This document shows positions 49,381-58,442 of a stretch of DNA of 64,000 nucleotides, one piece after another (within the stretch, counting starts at the first letter, position 1; the number at the start of each line of letters is the position of its first letter). Under the pieces are notes generated by a model, which was not told the DNA's origin, searched no databases, and worked only from the letters and a program-made list of their open reading frames with translations. The translations under genes and the position numbers were made by a program. This DNA comes from G958296245 sp965262055 (lineage in GTDB: Bacteria; Chloroflexota; Dehalococcoidia; Lucifugimonadales; G958296245). The stretch spans positions 992,001 through 1,056,000 of the forward strand of contig CBDHEI010000002.1 in NCBI GenBank assembly GCA_965262055.1. The letters run 5' to 3'.

Positions 49381-50486
49381 GCTGTTCGCATGACTAGGTC
49401 AATTTCGGGCGAGCTACGTGTTCCGGGGCGGAAGCTGTCGGTCTGTCGCTTTGAGGGATAAGTGACCACAGGATCCCTAATTAGGTAGGCCTCTGGGAAG
49501 GCGGCGCGGAGGCTCTCCAGCAGCCCGCGAGTGACTCGGTCGACTTTGAGTCTCTTTCCCCCAATCCTGCACACCACGACGGCTCGTCGTCTGAGCAGTG
49601 GCGCGATGCCCTTCCATGACTGTGACAAGAAGCGCAAGTACTGGCTTGAATCTGTGTATCTGTCGTCAACGGAGACTTGATGGTATGTCGGATTGGGCTG
49701 GCCGCCCAAGTACCATAGACGAAGCCATTGATCCTCTTCGTAGCTAGTGACATCTAGGTAGGGTGGAGAGGTGACTACCAGATCCACACTGTTGGAATAC
49801 TGGGCCAGCATCGTTGCGGCTCTCCTAACGTCCACGAGGACAGAAGTCCCCTTAGTCTGAGGTGGGGCATCCCCGAATCGGAGTTCTGCGCGACTCCGCA
49901 GGATGTCAAAGAGCACCCTTCTCTTAGGCCACAGCCCGTGTCGGTTCCAATACCTCAATGAGTATGCTGGCTTGGGGCTAATCGTACGAGGCATCTGGTT
50001 GCTGAGGTAGGAGGTTGAACGATCCATTTCTCCGTGCAGTGAGCCGAGTACCAGAGTAGTAAGGAAACAGTCAGTCGTATTGGTCTTCCACTGTAGCTGG
50101 GTCCTAGCGAACAATAGCTCCCTGAGCGTAGTGTGATAGAAGGCTCTACGGAAGAACGATGGGAGGGAGCGGGCTTCTTGATTTAGCCTATCTCGACTAG
50201 CTTCCCCGAATTCTTGCTGAATCTCGTCGATCCTTGCCCTAACCGCGTACAACTCAGGGACTTGGGCCTTGGCGCCGGTGACACACGCGGCGACGGGGTT
50301 TATGTCAACTGCGACGGCCTGTCGCTTTAGGAGGAGGCTCTCAAGGAGCGTCGTTCCGCGCCCGCTGAACGGATCCAGTACTACATTGCCGGGTTGGGAA
50401 TGCTCCAGAATCTGTGTACGAGCGAACGTGTGCGGGAACATTGCAAAGTAGGGGCATATCGCATGGAGCTTGTGTTTCCTATTCAA
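49377..50486 (-). CDS. DNA methyltransferase (amino-methyltransferase, TSPPY type)
   Basis: A 369-aa SAM-dependent DNA amino-methyltransferase. The SAM site is VVLDPFSGRGTTLLESLL, with VAVDINPVAACV after it; the catalytic motif is VVTSPPYLD at about residue 240. FSGRGTT before TSPPY is the order of N4-cytosine or N6-adenine enzymes of the alpha/beta type; TSPPY favours N4-cytosine. No restriction endonuclease gene is adjacent. The base composition is lower in GC, so it was probably acquired. Start ATG 50486. Confidence 0.85.
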   Translation of the reverse strand: MNRKHKLHAICPYFAMFPHTFARTQILEHSQPGNVVLDPFSGRGTTLLESLLLKRQAVAVDINPVAACVTGAKAQVPELYAVRARIDEIQQEFGEASRDRLNQEARSLPSFFRRAFYHTTLRELLFARTQLQWKTNTTDCFLTTLVLGSLHGEMDRSTSYLSNQMPRTISPKPAYSLRYWNRHGLWPKRRVLFDILRSRAELRFGDAPPQTKGTSVLVDVRRAATMLAQYSNSVDLVVTSPPYLDVTSYEEDQWLRLWYLGGQPNPTYHQVSVDDRYTDSSQYLRFLSQSWKGIAPLLRRRAVVVCRIGGKRLKVDRVTRGLLESLRAAFPEAYLIRDPVVTYPSKRQTDSFRPGTRSSPEIDLVMRTA

Positions 50487-50634
50487 TTGATGCCCGATGC
50501 CTGCCCTTGATGAGTAGCTGTGCGTTTCCAGCGGCCATGTGAAGGGGGTGCGAAAAGCTGAGGATAACAGTTTTTCTCCCGCATAGCACTTCCAGTCCCA
50601 AGTTCCTTAACGGATACCAGGCACGGCCAAGACT

Positions 50635-50668
50635 GGACGAAGGCCAGCTTACCAACTGGCCTTCGTCC
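50635..50668 (-). terminator. Stem-loop after the DGQHR gene
   Basis: A perfect 13-bp stem (GGACGAAGGCCAG and its complement) with an 8-nt loop lies 15 bp beyond the stop at 50684. There is no U tract. It probably ends or protects the DGQHR transcript and separates it from the methyltransferase gene. Confidence 0.6.
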
Positions 50669-50683
50669 ACCCCGCCGTCAAGG

Positions 50684-51946
50684 TTATGTCGCGGCAACGG
50701 TGACGGTGAGTGCGTCTTCCGAGGCTTGGCGAACTCGTTCCAGCAGTTTTGTCTCCTTGTCGGTTCGCGGCACACTCAAGGCCTCCTTGATCTTGGCTAC
50801 CGCCAGAGCGATGTGGTTCTTGTGAGGGGTGATGTTCCCCTGAGGGCCAACCAAGTAGCCCTGCCACAGCGCTCCCGTTCTGGACCAATCCAGGCCAGCA
50901 AGGTCTGCGATCAACTCCTTCTGCTGGCTCGACAAACTGCCGTCGGGCGCACCGCCCTTGAGGATCGTGTGTCCAACTCCTCCAAGAACAAGCAAGCCTC
51001 CACCGGAGAAATGTAGGAAGTTTTGCCTGAGCCTGGGTATGTCGACTGACGCTCCCGCCTCGAGGGGATTGTCAATGACTTGCTTCCACTGGGGGTTGTG
51101 CACCGCGAACTCGTCTAGGAAGTTCATCACCCTGTTTTCCCACAGTTCATGGGCGGGTCCCAGTATCTGCTGGGCTTGCTTCTGAATGGCTGATGCGTAA
51201 AGCGACCAGTCTCCCACGAGCAGCTGGTATATTGCTTGCTTCACTTGGTTAGTCGTGAAGAGCATCAATGAGTTCTTGCCGACGTTCCCTATCTTCTCAA
51301 CACGCCCGCGCAAGATGCGCGCATTCAAACTCACATGCCTTGTTAGCGCGTTCAGGGGCTCACGCCCGTCAAACTCGACGAGGAGAGCCTTGGAGAGCGG
51401 GGCAGCCTGCGCCGCATCGTAAAAGTCCTGGTGCACCTTGTCTATGTCACCCTCTTGGACGATTGTCACGCCGACCGAGTCGCTCTCCATCTCGGGCTTT
51501 TCCCGTATCACCTGCTGGAGTGCTTCGAGTCTATGCTGGCCATCTGTGACGTAGAGATACTCCTCCGGCGGCAGTACGAACACGCAGAGCTTCGACTGTA
51601 AAGGTGATTCAACCATGAAGATTTGCAGCTCAAAGGCTGCGTTCAGCATGATCGGCGGTACTAGGTAGCGAGGCTCGGTGCGAAGGTATTGGACTATCTC
51701 CGCGACATGCGGCGGTGCTAGCGGCCGGTTGAGGTGTTTGGCAGGGTCGTCCTTTTTTCCTGCGCTGTCTCTGCGAGCTACCGAGAGTAGCATTCGCACG
51801 GGCAAGCTTGAAGAAATGAAGCTGCGGCCTGCTTGCGAGTACAGGATGCCAGTAACCGGCTTGCCATAGCTCATGGCGGCTGCTGAGGCAGCAGCCACGA
51901 ACGCGTCCTGCATGTTCCCGTATGTCTGAATGCCTACTTGTGTCAT
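50684..51946 (-). CDS. DGQHR-domain protein (DndB-like)
   Basis: A 420-aa protein whose central YVTDGQHRLEAL is the signature of the DGQHR domain found in DndB, the regulator of DNA phosphorothioate modification, and in related modification loci. The N-terminus (GIQTYGNMQDAFVAAAS) and a Lys/Glu-rich C-terminus lie around it. No other dnd genes are visible, but a DNA methyltransferase gene follows 200 bp downstream on the same strand. A role in controlling DNA modification is inferred. The start ATG 51946 follows a low-GC leader. Confidence 0.8.
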   Translation of the reverse strand: MTQVGIQTYGNMQDAFVAAASAAAMSYGKPVTGILYSQAGRSFISSSLPVRMLLSVARRDSAGKKDDPAKHLNRPLAPPHVAEIVQYLRTEPRYLVPPIMLNAAFELQIFMVESPLQSKLCVFVLPPEEYLYVTDGQHRLEALQQVIREKPEMESDSVGVTIVQEGDIDKVHQDFYDAAQAAPLSKALLVEFDGREPLNALTRHVSLNARILRGRVEKIGNVGKNSLMLFTTNQVKQAIYQLLVGDWSLYASAIQKQAQQILGPAHELWENRVMNFLDEFAVHNPQWKQVIDNPLEAGASVDIPRLRQNFLHFSGGGLLVLGGVGHTILKGGAPDGSLSSQQKELIADLAGLDWSRTGALWQGYLVGPQGNITPHKNHIALAVAKIKEALSVPRTDKETKLLERVRQASEDALTVTVAAT

Positions 51947-52420
51947 GTTAGTTAGTCTCCTATAGTGTTATTGTTGCCCCGCCCATCAACTGATTCAGTA
52001 GGCTGACGAGGCCTCGTGGATCCGAGATGGGAGGGGCGGCTTGGCCAGGGGGGGACTTCGTGGATGCGCAGCCCCCTCTGGCGACTCGTACGTTCAGTAT
52101 CCCGCGTCGGCGCCTCCTCCTCGTGCGTATGACGTGTATAGTAGCACGTCCGCCGGCCAATAACAAGCGTCAGACGTTCGCTTTATGCTTTCAGTGATTG
52201 CTCCCCGATTTGGAGGAGGGTACCGAAGTCTCCTTAGGGGCAACTGAAGAACTAGGAGACTAGACGTGGCCAAGAGGGGTGGGTCTCGCCCAAGACGCCG
52301 TTGGCACGCCTCCGGGCGCAACCACGTCGGTTAGGGCTCGTCACAGACCCGGTCTCCGTAGAAAGGGCTGAAGGTTCCTTCGTATGCCTGAGCCCGTCTC
52401 GGTGGCTAGACAGAACTGAG
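51947..52420. other. Intergenic region between the DNA-modification island and the MTHFR-like gene
   Basis: About 470 bp with no gene. A possible leftward -10 box (TACTAT, near 52137) could serve the DGQHR gene about 190 bp away. The part from 52200 is GC-rich without clear repeats. Confidence 0.4.
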
Positions 52421-53287
52421 CTACCGCTCCAGGTCCTCCAGGACGCGCTGGGCGGCGTCATAGTCGCGCCTGCCGCCTCGGAATACGGGGGGCACGAGGT
52501 AGATCGAGCTGAACCCCGCGTCCCTGTACTCGTAGACTAGCTGCAGGGCGACTTGCTCGCCGGGCCTGCCTTTGGCGAGGTCGTTGCTCACCCAATCTGG
52601 AACGGCGCCGAACGACAGGCCGTCAGGGGCCGGAATCTGTACGCCGCAGAAGATGGGCTGTTCCAGCGGGCGTTCGTTGAGTTCAGCGTATCCGTCGAGA
52701 AAGCGTCGCAGGATGGCCGGCTCGAACAGCGCTTGCAGCAGGAAAAACTCGGCGCCCGCCTCGACCTTCCTTCGCACCAGGGCCATCTCCCGGTTGGGGT
52801 CCTTGCCCAGGTCGAGGGTCGCGCCGACGCAGAACCTCGAAGAACTGCGGAGCCTGCGCCCCCTGAAGTCGATGCCCTCGCCCATCTCGGCGGTGGCCCT
52901 GATGAGTCCGGTGGGGGTGAAGTCGTCCACCGGCTTGACGCTCCGTAGGTCATTCTCCGAGAAGCTGTCGCCCTTTACCACGACCAGGTTCTCGAGGCCC
53001 AGCAGGGACGCCCCCATGAGGAGGCTCTGCGTCGCGACCTTGTTCATGTCGCGGGTGGCCAGGGTGAAGATCACGTCCCGGCCGGAGTGCTCGCGGACCC
53101 AGTGCGCCGCGAGCGGGGAACTGACTCGGGCTGACCTGCCGGGGTTGTAGGCCACGGAGATGAAGTCGGCCCCGATGTGGAGGGCCGGCTCCAGCAGTGC
53201 GGGGTCGGAGCCGCGCGGGGGCGAGAAGTCGCAGATGACGAGGATTGAGTTCCCGCTCTGCCGACGCTTCTCAACTACTGTCGTCAT
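52421..53287 (-). CDS. Methylenetetrahydrofolate reductase family protein
   Basis: A 288-aa FAD-dependent TIM barrel. ICDFSPPRGSDPALLEPAL resembles the N-terminal E-x-x-PP-R-G motif, with FIFTLATRDMNKVATQSLL-like text as VIFTLATRDMNKVA, LVVKGDSF as the folate-loop strand, and FFLLQALFEP near the FAD site. The first motif has Asp-Phe-Ser where Glu is often found (EFFPP-type), so MTHFR activity is probable but not certain. A related corrinoid or C1 role is possible. Confidence 0.8.
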   Translation of the reverse strand: MTTVVEKRRQSGNSILVICDFSPPRGSDPALLEPALHIGADFISVAYNPGRSARVSSPLAAHWVREHSGRDVIFTLATRDMNKVATQSLLMGASLLGLENLVVVKGDSFSENDLRSVKPVDDFTPTGLIRATAEMGEGIDFRGRRLRSSSRFCVGATLDLGKDPNREMALVRRKVEAGAEFFLLQALFEPAILRRFLDGYAELNERPLEQPIFCGVQIPAPDGLSFGAVPDWVSNDLAKGRPGEQVALQLVYEYRDAGFSSIYLVPPVFRGGRRDYDAAQRVLEDLER

Positions 53288-53355
53288 CAGACCTCAGGTC
53301 CAGCACAGAGGATGAAGGAGCGAAGACAACCCGGCGCGCGACCGGGGAACTCGGT

Positions 53356-53607
53356 CTAGAGCCAGCCCAGGAAGCCGCCACCGGGCCTGGGTGTCAGGGA
53401 CATCCTGTGCCCGGTGTCGCACCTGTACCTCTGCTCACGCATGCCCGGCCTGCCCTGCAGCGAAGCCTCACTCATCTGCCCTTGGCAGAATGGGCACGTG
53501 ACGTCGAGTACAATCCTGTCTCCCGACGTCACGCCCTTCACGTGCACCAGAGTGTAGGCCAGCCCGCGGATGTCCCCGATGTACGGAGGGAAGAAGTGCG
53601 TCGCCAC
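53356..53607 (-). CDS. Zinc-ribbon-type protein, truncated tandem copy
   Basis: The 83-aa product is a diverged copy of the last ~80 residues of the protein encoded just upstream (53628-54098): THFFPPYIGDI, CPFCQGQMSEASLQGR, EQRYRCDTGHRMSLTP. CPFC with RCDTGH gives three Cys and a His as likely zinc ligands. The GTG start lies 20 bp after the upstream stop. It may be a remnant of tandem duplication that is still translated. Confidence 0.6.
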   Translation of the reverse strand: MATHFFPPYIGDIRGLAYTLVHVKGVTSGDRIVLDVTCPFCQGQMSEASLQGRPGMREQRYRCDTGHRMSLTPRPGGGFLGWL

Positions 53608-53627
53608 CCTAGATGGCGCCCCTCACA

Positions 53628-54098
53628 CTAGCGCCAGCCGAAGAGCCTTCCCTTGACCGGCACCAGGGATATCCTGTGACCTTCGACGCACTTGTACCGC
53701 TGCTCGCGGATGTCCGGCCTTCTGCCCGACAGCGACGATTCCTCCATCTGCTTCCTGCAGAAGGGGCAGGCGACGGCGAAGACGGCCCGGTTGCCCGACC
53801 TTACGAGCCTCACGTGCACCAGGATGTGGGTCAGCGTAGAGAAGTCCCCGGCGTACCGCAGGATGTGCCGCGTCGCCGCGCCGAGAACGTGGTCGCTTCG
53901 CGACTTCACCGGTGTCTTGCTGTAGTCGCTCCACCCACAAGCGATGCATTCCGGCTCGTCGTACCCCAGGACTAGCCTTGTACCGCATCTCTCGCAGGCT
54001 GGCGGTGCGTGAGTACGGCGTGCCGGCTCTGCTACCGCGATGGCGGCGGAGCCAAAGACGGTCTCCGATTGCGGCCCGGATCTGACGGCTGTGACCAT
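53628..54098 (-). CDS. Protein with two zinc-binding clusters
   Basis: From ATG 54098 (GGAGG 7 nt upstream) the product is about 156 aa. It has CERCGTRLVLGYDEPECIACGWSD, a four-Cys ribbon, then the domain shared with the downstream copy: HVRLVRSGNRAVFAVACPFCRKQMEE and EQRYKCVEGHRISLVPV. I know no function; C4-type ribbons suggest nucleic acid or protein binding. Related copies in tandem with each other are unusual. Confidence 0.65.
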   Translation of the reverse strand: MVTAVRSGPQSETVFGSAAIAVAEPARRTHAPPACERCGTRLVLGYDEPECIACGWSDYSKTPVKSRSDHVLGAATRHILRYAGDFSTLTHILVHVRLVRSGNRAVFAVACPFCRKQMEESSLSGRRPDIREQRYKCVEGHRISLVPVKGRLFGWR

Positions 54099-54395
54099 AG
54101 CGATCCTCCCCATAAGCCAGCGACAAAGCGCTGCCCTCGTGCTGAGTGGCAGTAAGTTGCGGGGAGAGAGCCTGGCGCCCAAATCGCGGGATTGTCGCCC
54201 CGCGAGCCGAGTATGGGCGCCGACTCTATCTATGCTGAACGATGACTCCCCGAAACTTTACCCCCGAATGTTTGGTCATTGTATAAGAAAAGCTCAATAT
54301 GTTGTCAAGGCCTTTTGCGGCAATTTTGGCCTCTTAATTTTGGCCCCTTTTGCCTCCCCCAAGTCTTGGAAACTACCGTTCTTGTGCGAGGTAGT

Positions 54396-54424
54396 TTGAC
54401 GCTCCAGAGGCCCGGTGCTATATT
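54396..54424 (+). promoter_or_regulatory. etfBA promoter
   Basis: TTGACG (54396-54401), 17 bp, TATATT (54419-54424): a near-consensus sigma-70 promoter. Transcription should begin near 54431, leaving about 33 nt before the etfB start at 54464. The AT-rich DNA before it (54260-54390) separates it from the leftward zinc-ribbon gene and holds no other gene. Confidence 0.75.
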
Positions 54425-54463
54425 CCCAACGCCCTGTGGGAGCGCGGTACGAAGGAGGGCGCC

Positions 54464-55258
54464 GTAGCTAACATAATCGTCTGCGTAAAGCAGGTCCCGG
54501 ACCCGGAGACCCCAGCCTCCGCCTTCCGCATTGACGCCGACAGGATGCGGATGGCCGAGAGCCTGGGTGTCGCCTCCGTGCTCAACGGCTTCGACGAGAA
54601 CGCCGTCGAGGCGGCGTTGCGCATCAAGGACGCCGCCGGCGGCAGGATCACCGTTCTGTCGCTGGGCAGTACGTTCGCGGCGGACGTCGTCAAGAAGCCT
54701 CTATCGATGGGCGCCGACGACCTCGTGCTGCTGCAGGACGAGACGTTCGACGACCTGGACTCCTACGGTACGGCCCTCGCCCTGGCGGAGGCCATCAAGA
54801 AGATAGATGGGTTCGACCTTGTGTTATGCGGCAGGCAGGCGTCGGACTGGGACAACGCGCAGGTACCCCTGGGCATTGCCGAGCTTCTCGGCCTCCCCTG
54901 CATCACAGTCGCCCAGAGGGTTGAGGTCGACGGCAGCATCGTGACGGCTGAGCGTGTACTGAGCGGCGGCTACGAGGTCGTGGAGGCGGACATGCCCGCT
55001 CTGGTCACGGTGAGCAACGAGCTGGGGGAGCCCCGGTACCCGACGCTCAGGGGCATCATGGCCGCGGGGCGCAAGCAGCCGACCGTCTGGACAGCGGACG
55101 ATCTGGGGATCGACCCTGCGCTACTAGAGCGCCGGGTACGGACTGCGGACCTGTTCGTGCCTGTGAGCGACAGGCAGTGCGAGATCATCGAGGGCGAGGA
55201 CGACGCCGACTCCGGGCGTCTCCTGGCCCTCCGGCTCAGGGAGGAGAAGCTAATCTGA
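54464..55258 (+). CDS. etfB: Electron transfer flavoprotein, beta subunit
   Basis: EtfB binds AMP and, with EtfA, takes electrons from acyl-CoA dehydrogenases. The family N-terminus ANIIVCVKQVPDPETPASAFRI is encoded directly after AAGGAGG (5-nt gap), with GTA (54464) where ATG or GTG is expected. No standard start exists upstream in frame; ATG 54545 would remove this essential first strand. GRQASDWDNAQVPLGIAELLG and DLGIDPALLERRVRT confirm the family. The product is 264 aa. The stop overlaps the etfA ATG. Confidence 0.9.
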   Translation, partial: VANIIVCVKQVPDPETPASAFRIDADRMRMAESLGVASVLNGFDENAVEAALRIKDAAGGRITVLSLGSTFAADVVKKPLSMGADDLVLLQDETFDDLDSYGTALALAEAIKKIDGFDLVLCGRQASDWDNAQVPLGIAELLGLPCITVAQRVEVDGSIVTAERVLSGGYEVVEADMPALVTVSNELGEPRYPTLRGIMAAGRKQPTVWTADDLGIDPALLERRVRTADLFVPVSDRQCEIIEGEDDADSGRLLALRLREEKLI

Positions 55259-56244
55259 TGGCCGACGTTCTGGCGTTCGGCGAGCACTCCGGGGGCGAGG
55301 TCGCCTCCATCACGGCGGACCTGATCGCCGCCGGCCGTGGGTTGGGCGGCGAGGTTGCGGTGGCGCTTCTGGGCGGAGACCTGTCCGGCCTGGCGGCGCA
55401 GGCGGCGGAGCTGGGCGCGGACAGGGTCTACATGGCGGAGCACCCGTTGCTGGCTGGCGAGTCCGCCGACATGATCGTGTCCGCCCTGGAGCAGGTCTGT
55501 CTTCGGGTACGGCCACGGGTGCTTCTGGTGGGCAAGACGGCCATCGGACGCGACGTGGGGCCGCGCGTAGCGTTCCGGCTCGGAGTGGGAGCGGCCCAGG
55601 ACAGCGTTGCCGTGGAGGGCGGGCAGTCCGGGCGGGTAGTGGCGACGAGGCCGGCGTACGGCGGGAGCGCCATGGCGCTCGTCACCTTCGGCGAGGGAGA
55701 CCCGCAGGTGGTCATAATGCGGCCGGGGTCCGTCGAGCACCCGGGCGCTTCGGAGGCCGCAGCGGGAGGGTCTGCGGAGGTCGAGGCTATCGAGGTCGAG
55801 CTGGACGAGTCGCTACGCAGGGTCAGGCACGTCGAAACGGTGCGCCAGGAGAGTGGCCGGATGCCACTCGACAGCGCCTCGGTGGTGGTCTCGGGCGGTC
55901 GCGGCCTTGGGGGCCCCGAGCCGTTCGAGATGGTCGAGGAGCTCGCGGGGCTGCTGGGTGGAGCGGTGGGCGCTTCCCGCGCGGCTTGCGACGCCGGCTG
56001 GGTCGACCACAGCTACCAGGTAGGGCTGACCGGCGCCACCATCAGGCCCGAACTCTACGTGACCGTGGGTATCTCAGGGGCGAGCCAGCACATGGCCGGC
56101 TGCTCCGGCTCCAGGCACATCGTAGCCATCAACAAAGACGGAGACGCCAACATATTCAAGGAAGCGTCTTTCGGCGTCGTCGGCGACTGGAGCAAGGTGC
56201 TCCCCTCGTTCATGGAGGCCGTGCGAGACCTCGTCAAGTCGTAG
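55258..56244 (+). CDS. etfA: Electron transfer flavoprotein, alpha subunit
   Basis: EtfA binds FAD and passes electrons to ETF:quinone oxidoreductase. The 328-aa protein starts MADVLAFGEHSGGEV at an ATG overlapping the etfB stop (TGATG). The FAD domain has SGGRGLGGPEPFEMVEELA, GASRAACDAGWVDHSYQVGLTG, VTVGISGASQHMAGCSGS and INKDGDANIFKEASFGVVGDW, in the normal order. The TAG stop forms part of a family A repeat. Confidence 0.95.
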   Translation: MADVLAFGEHSGGEVASITADLIAAGRGLGGEVAVALLGGDLSGLAAQAAELGADRVYMAEHPLLAGESADMIVSALEQVCLRVRPRVLLVGKTAIGRDVGPRVAFRLGVGAAQDSVAVEGGQSGRVVATRPAYGGSAMALVTFGEGDPQVVIMRPGSVEHPGASEAAAGGSAEVEAIEVELDESLRRVRHVETVRQESGRMPLDSASVVVSGGRGLGGPEPFEMVEELAGLLGGAVGASRAACDAGWVDHSYQVGLTGATIRPELYVTVGISGASQHMAGCSGSRHIVAINKDGDANIFKEASFGVVGDWSKVLPSFMEAVRDLVKS

Positions 56245-56370
56245 CAGGCTAAGGGGAAACAATCTCTGCTTCCCTGCGGCCCCTTCCTAGCCAGGAAGGG
56301 GCATATATTATATCTGAGGGATACCCTCAGACTCCCGGCGAGAGGCTCTGCCCCTCTGCACACCCCGTGG
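56242..56370. repeat. Small inverted-repeat element, family A, copy 3 (inverted)
   Basis: The reverse complement matches the other two copies: the core GCCGGGAGTCTGAGGGTATC, a CCTTCCTGGCTAGGAAGG hairpin, and a terminus AGCCTGCTA. It lies between etfA and the opposing EF-G-like gene, where it may work as a bidirectional terminator. Its end overlaps the etfA stop codon. Confidence 0.6.
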
Positions 56371-56393
56371 CTCCGTAGCCGTTCCAGGAGGGA

Positions 56394-58442
56394 TCAGACG
56401 CGGGACGCCTCCGCCTCCGCCAGGGCCTCGACGACGCGCTGGGTCATGTGGCCCGGCACGGGGTCGTAGTGGTCGAACTCGATGGTGAACGAGCCCTGGC
56501 CCTGGGTCTGGGAGCGCAGGTCGGTGGCGTAGCGCAGCATCTCGGCCTGGGGCACCTCGACATCGACGGTCGTCGTACCGTCCCCGTTGGGGTTCATGCC
56601 CAGTATCCGCGCCCTCTTGCCGTTCAGGTCGCCCATGATGTCGCCGGTGTCGGAGTCGGGGGCCGTTATGGCCGCCTTCATGATCGGCTCCAGCAGTATA
56701 GGGGATGCCGCCTCGACCCCCTTCGAAAGGGCGTGGCTGCCCGCTATCTCGAACGAGACCCCCGACGAGTCGACGGGGTGGGAGCTCCCGTCGTAGAGCG
56801 TGGCCTTGAAGTCGACGATGGGGAACCCCGCCAGCGTGCCGTCCACCATCGCCTTCTCGACGCCCTTCTGGACCGAGGGGATGTACTCGCGCGGCACGTT
56901 GCCGCCGACCACGTGGTCATCGAATGTGAAGCCGGCGCCCCTCTCCATGGGCTCCAGCTCCAGGTAGACGTGGGCGAACTGGCCGTGGCCGCCGGACTGC
57001 TTCTTGTGCCGGTATTCGACCCTGCTGGTGGCCGAGATGGTCTCCTTGTAGGGCACTTTCGGCGCCTGGAGCAGTATCTCCACTCCGAACTTTCGCTGCA
57101 CCTTCTCTACGGCGACGGCGACGTGGGTATCGCCCAGGCCGCCCAGGATCATTTCCAGGGTGTCGGGCTGCCTGGTGACAGAGAGGCTGGGGTCCTCCTC
57201 GCTGATGCGGGCGATCGCGGACGACAGCTTGTCCACGTCCGCCTTCGACTTGGGGAATACCGCCATCTCGAAGACAGGGTTGGGGTATGTGGGGCGGGTG
57301 AGGGTGAGCGGGCGCTCGCGCAGGCAGAGCGAGTCGCCACTGGTCGTATCGGATAGCTTTGCCACGGCTCCGATGTCCCCGGAGGCCAGCTCGCTGGCGC
57401 TCTCTTGCGACTTGCCCAGCAGCGTAAAGATCTGCCCTATGCGCTCCGCCTCACCCCTGCTGGCGTTCCACACCTGTGAGTCGGCCTTGAAGACTCCGCT
57501 GAACACCTTGAAGTAAGAGAGCTTCCCGACGAACGGGTCGGCGGCGGTCTTGAAGACGAGCGCGGCCAGGGGGCCGGCGCTGTCGCTGGTCAGGGAGTGG
57601 CTATTGCCATCGCCGTCGGTCGCAGCGGCAGGCGACGCCTCGGGAGCCGACGGCAGCAAGTCTATCACTGCGTCGAGCACGTCCCGCGTGCCGGTCTGCG
57701 AGGGAGATGCGCCGACAAGGACGGGGACGATCTCCCCGGACAGCACACCGGCCTTGAGCCCCCTGGTGAGATCTTCCTGGGTGAGCGACTCCCCCTCCAG
57801 GTATTTCGTAGCCAGGTCGTCGTCGGACTCGGCGATAGCCTCTGTGAGTCGCTCCCGCGCTTCCTCCACCTCGTCCTCCATCCCGGCGGGCACGTCGGCG
57901 TCCGGGTCCGTGAGGTTGATCGAGCCCTGGAAGCTGGACTCCGCGCCGATGGGGACCTGGATGGGTACGCAATTCCTGCCGAAGGCCTCGTTTATGGAGC
58001 TCATGGCCCTCTCGAAGTCGGCGTTCTCGCGGTCCATCTTGCTGATGAAGATGAAGCGCACCATGCGATGATAGTCGGCCATGCCCCACATCTGCTTGGT
58101 ACCCACCTCCACGCCGGCCTGACCGGCGACCACGACGATTGCGGCGTCGGCGACCCAGGTCCCCGCAATGGCCTCGCCCCTGAAGTCGGCGTATCCGGGC
58201 GTGTCGATGATGTTGACCTTGTGCTCGCGCCATGGGCAGGTCAGGATGGAAGTCTGTATGCTGCTCTGGCGGCGCTGCTCCTCCGGCTCGTAGTCCGAGA
58301 CGGTGCTGCCGTCCTCGATGCTGCCCAATCGCGTGGTCACACCCGCCTCGTGCAGCATCGCCTCGGCCAGCATCGTCTTTCCGGAGCCGCTGTGGCCGAG
58401 CAGGGCCACGTTACGCAGGTGTTCGGTTTGGAAAGTAGCCAT
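56394..58442 (-). CDS. Elongation factor G-like GTPase (EF-G paralogue)
   Basis: The 682-aa protein has the P-loop GHSGSGKTML, switch 1/2 region with DTPGYADFRGE, SKMD in the G4 position (NKxD variant), then EF-G domains II-V (PTYPNPVFEMAVFPKS; HKKQSGGHGQFAHVYLELEP; GSHALSKGVEAASPIL). G4 reads SKMD where translocating EF-G has NKMD, as in the FusA2-type paralogues. It is probably not the main translocase. Its target is unknown. Confidence 0.9.
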   Translation of the reverse strand: MATFQTEHLRNVALLGHSGSGKTMLAEAMLHEAGVTTRLGSIEDGSTVSDYEPEEQRRQSSIQTSILTCPWREHKVNIIDTPGYADFRGEAIAGTWVADAAIVVVAGQAGVEVGTKQMWGMADYHRMVRFIFISKMDRENADFERAMSSINEAFGRNCVPIQVPIGAESSFQGSINLTDPDADVPAGMEDEVEEARERLTEAIAESDDDLATKYLEGESLTQEDLTRGLKAGVLSGEIVPVLVGASPSQTGTRDVLDAVIDLLPSAPEASPAAATDGDGNSHSLTSDSAGPLAALVFKTAADPFVGKLSYFKVFSGVFKADSQVWNASRGEAERIGQIFTLLGKSQESASELASGDIGAVAKLSDTTSGDSLCLRERPLTLTRPTYPNPVFEMAVFPKSKADVDKLSSAIARISEEDPSLSVTRQPDTLEMILGGLGDTHVAVAVEKVQRKFGVEILLQAPKVPYKETISATSRVEYRHKKQSGGHGQFAHVYLELEPMERGAGFTFDDHVVGGNVPREYIPSVQKGVEKAMVDGTLAGFPIVDFKATLYDGSSHPVDSSGVSFEIAGSHALSKGVEAASPILLEPIMKAAITAPDSDTGDIMGDLNGKRARILGMNPNGDGTTTVDVEVPQAEMLRYATDLRSQTQGQGSFTIEFDHYDPVPGHMTQRVVEALAEAEASRV

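Noticed and set aside
51268..51549. 93-aa rightward frame inside the DGQHR gene
   Set aside because: Antisense to a well-supported gene, no ribosome site, no family.
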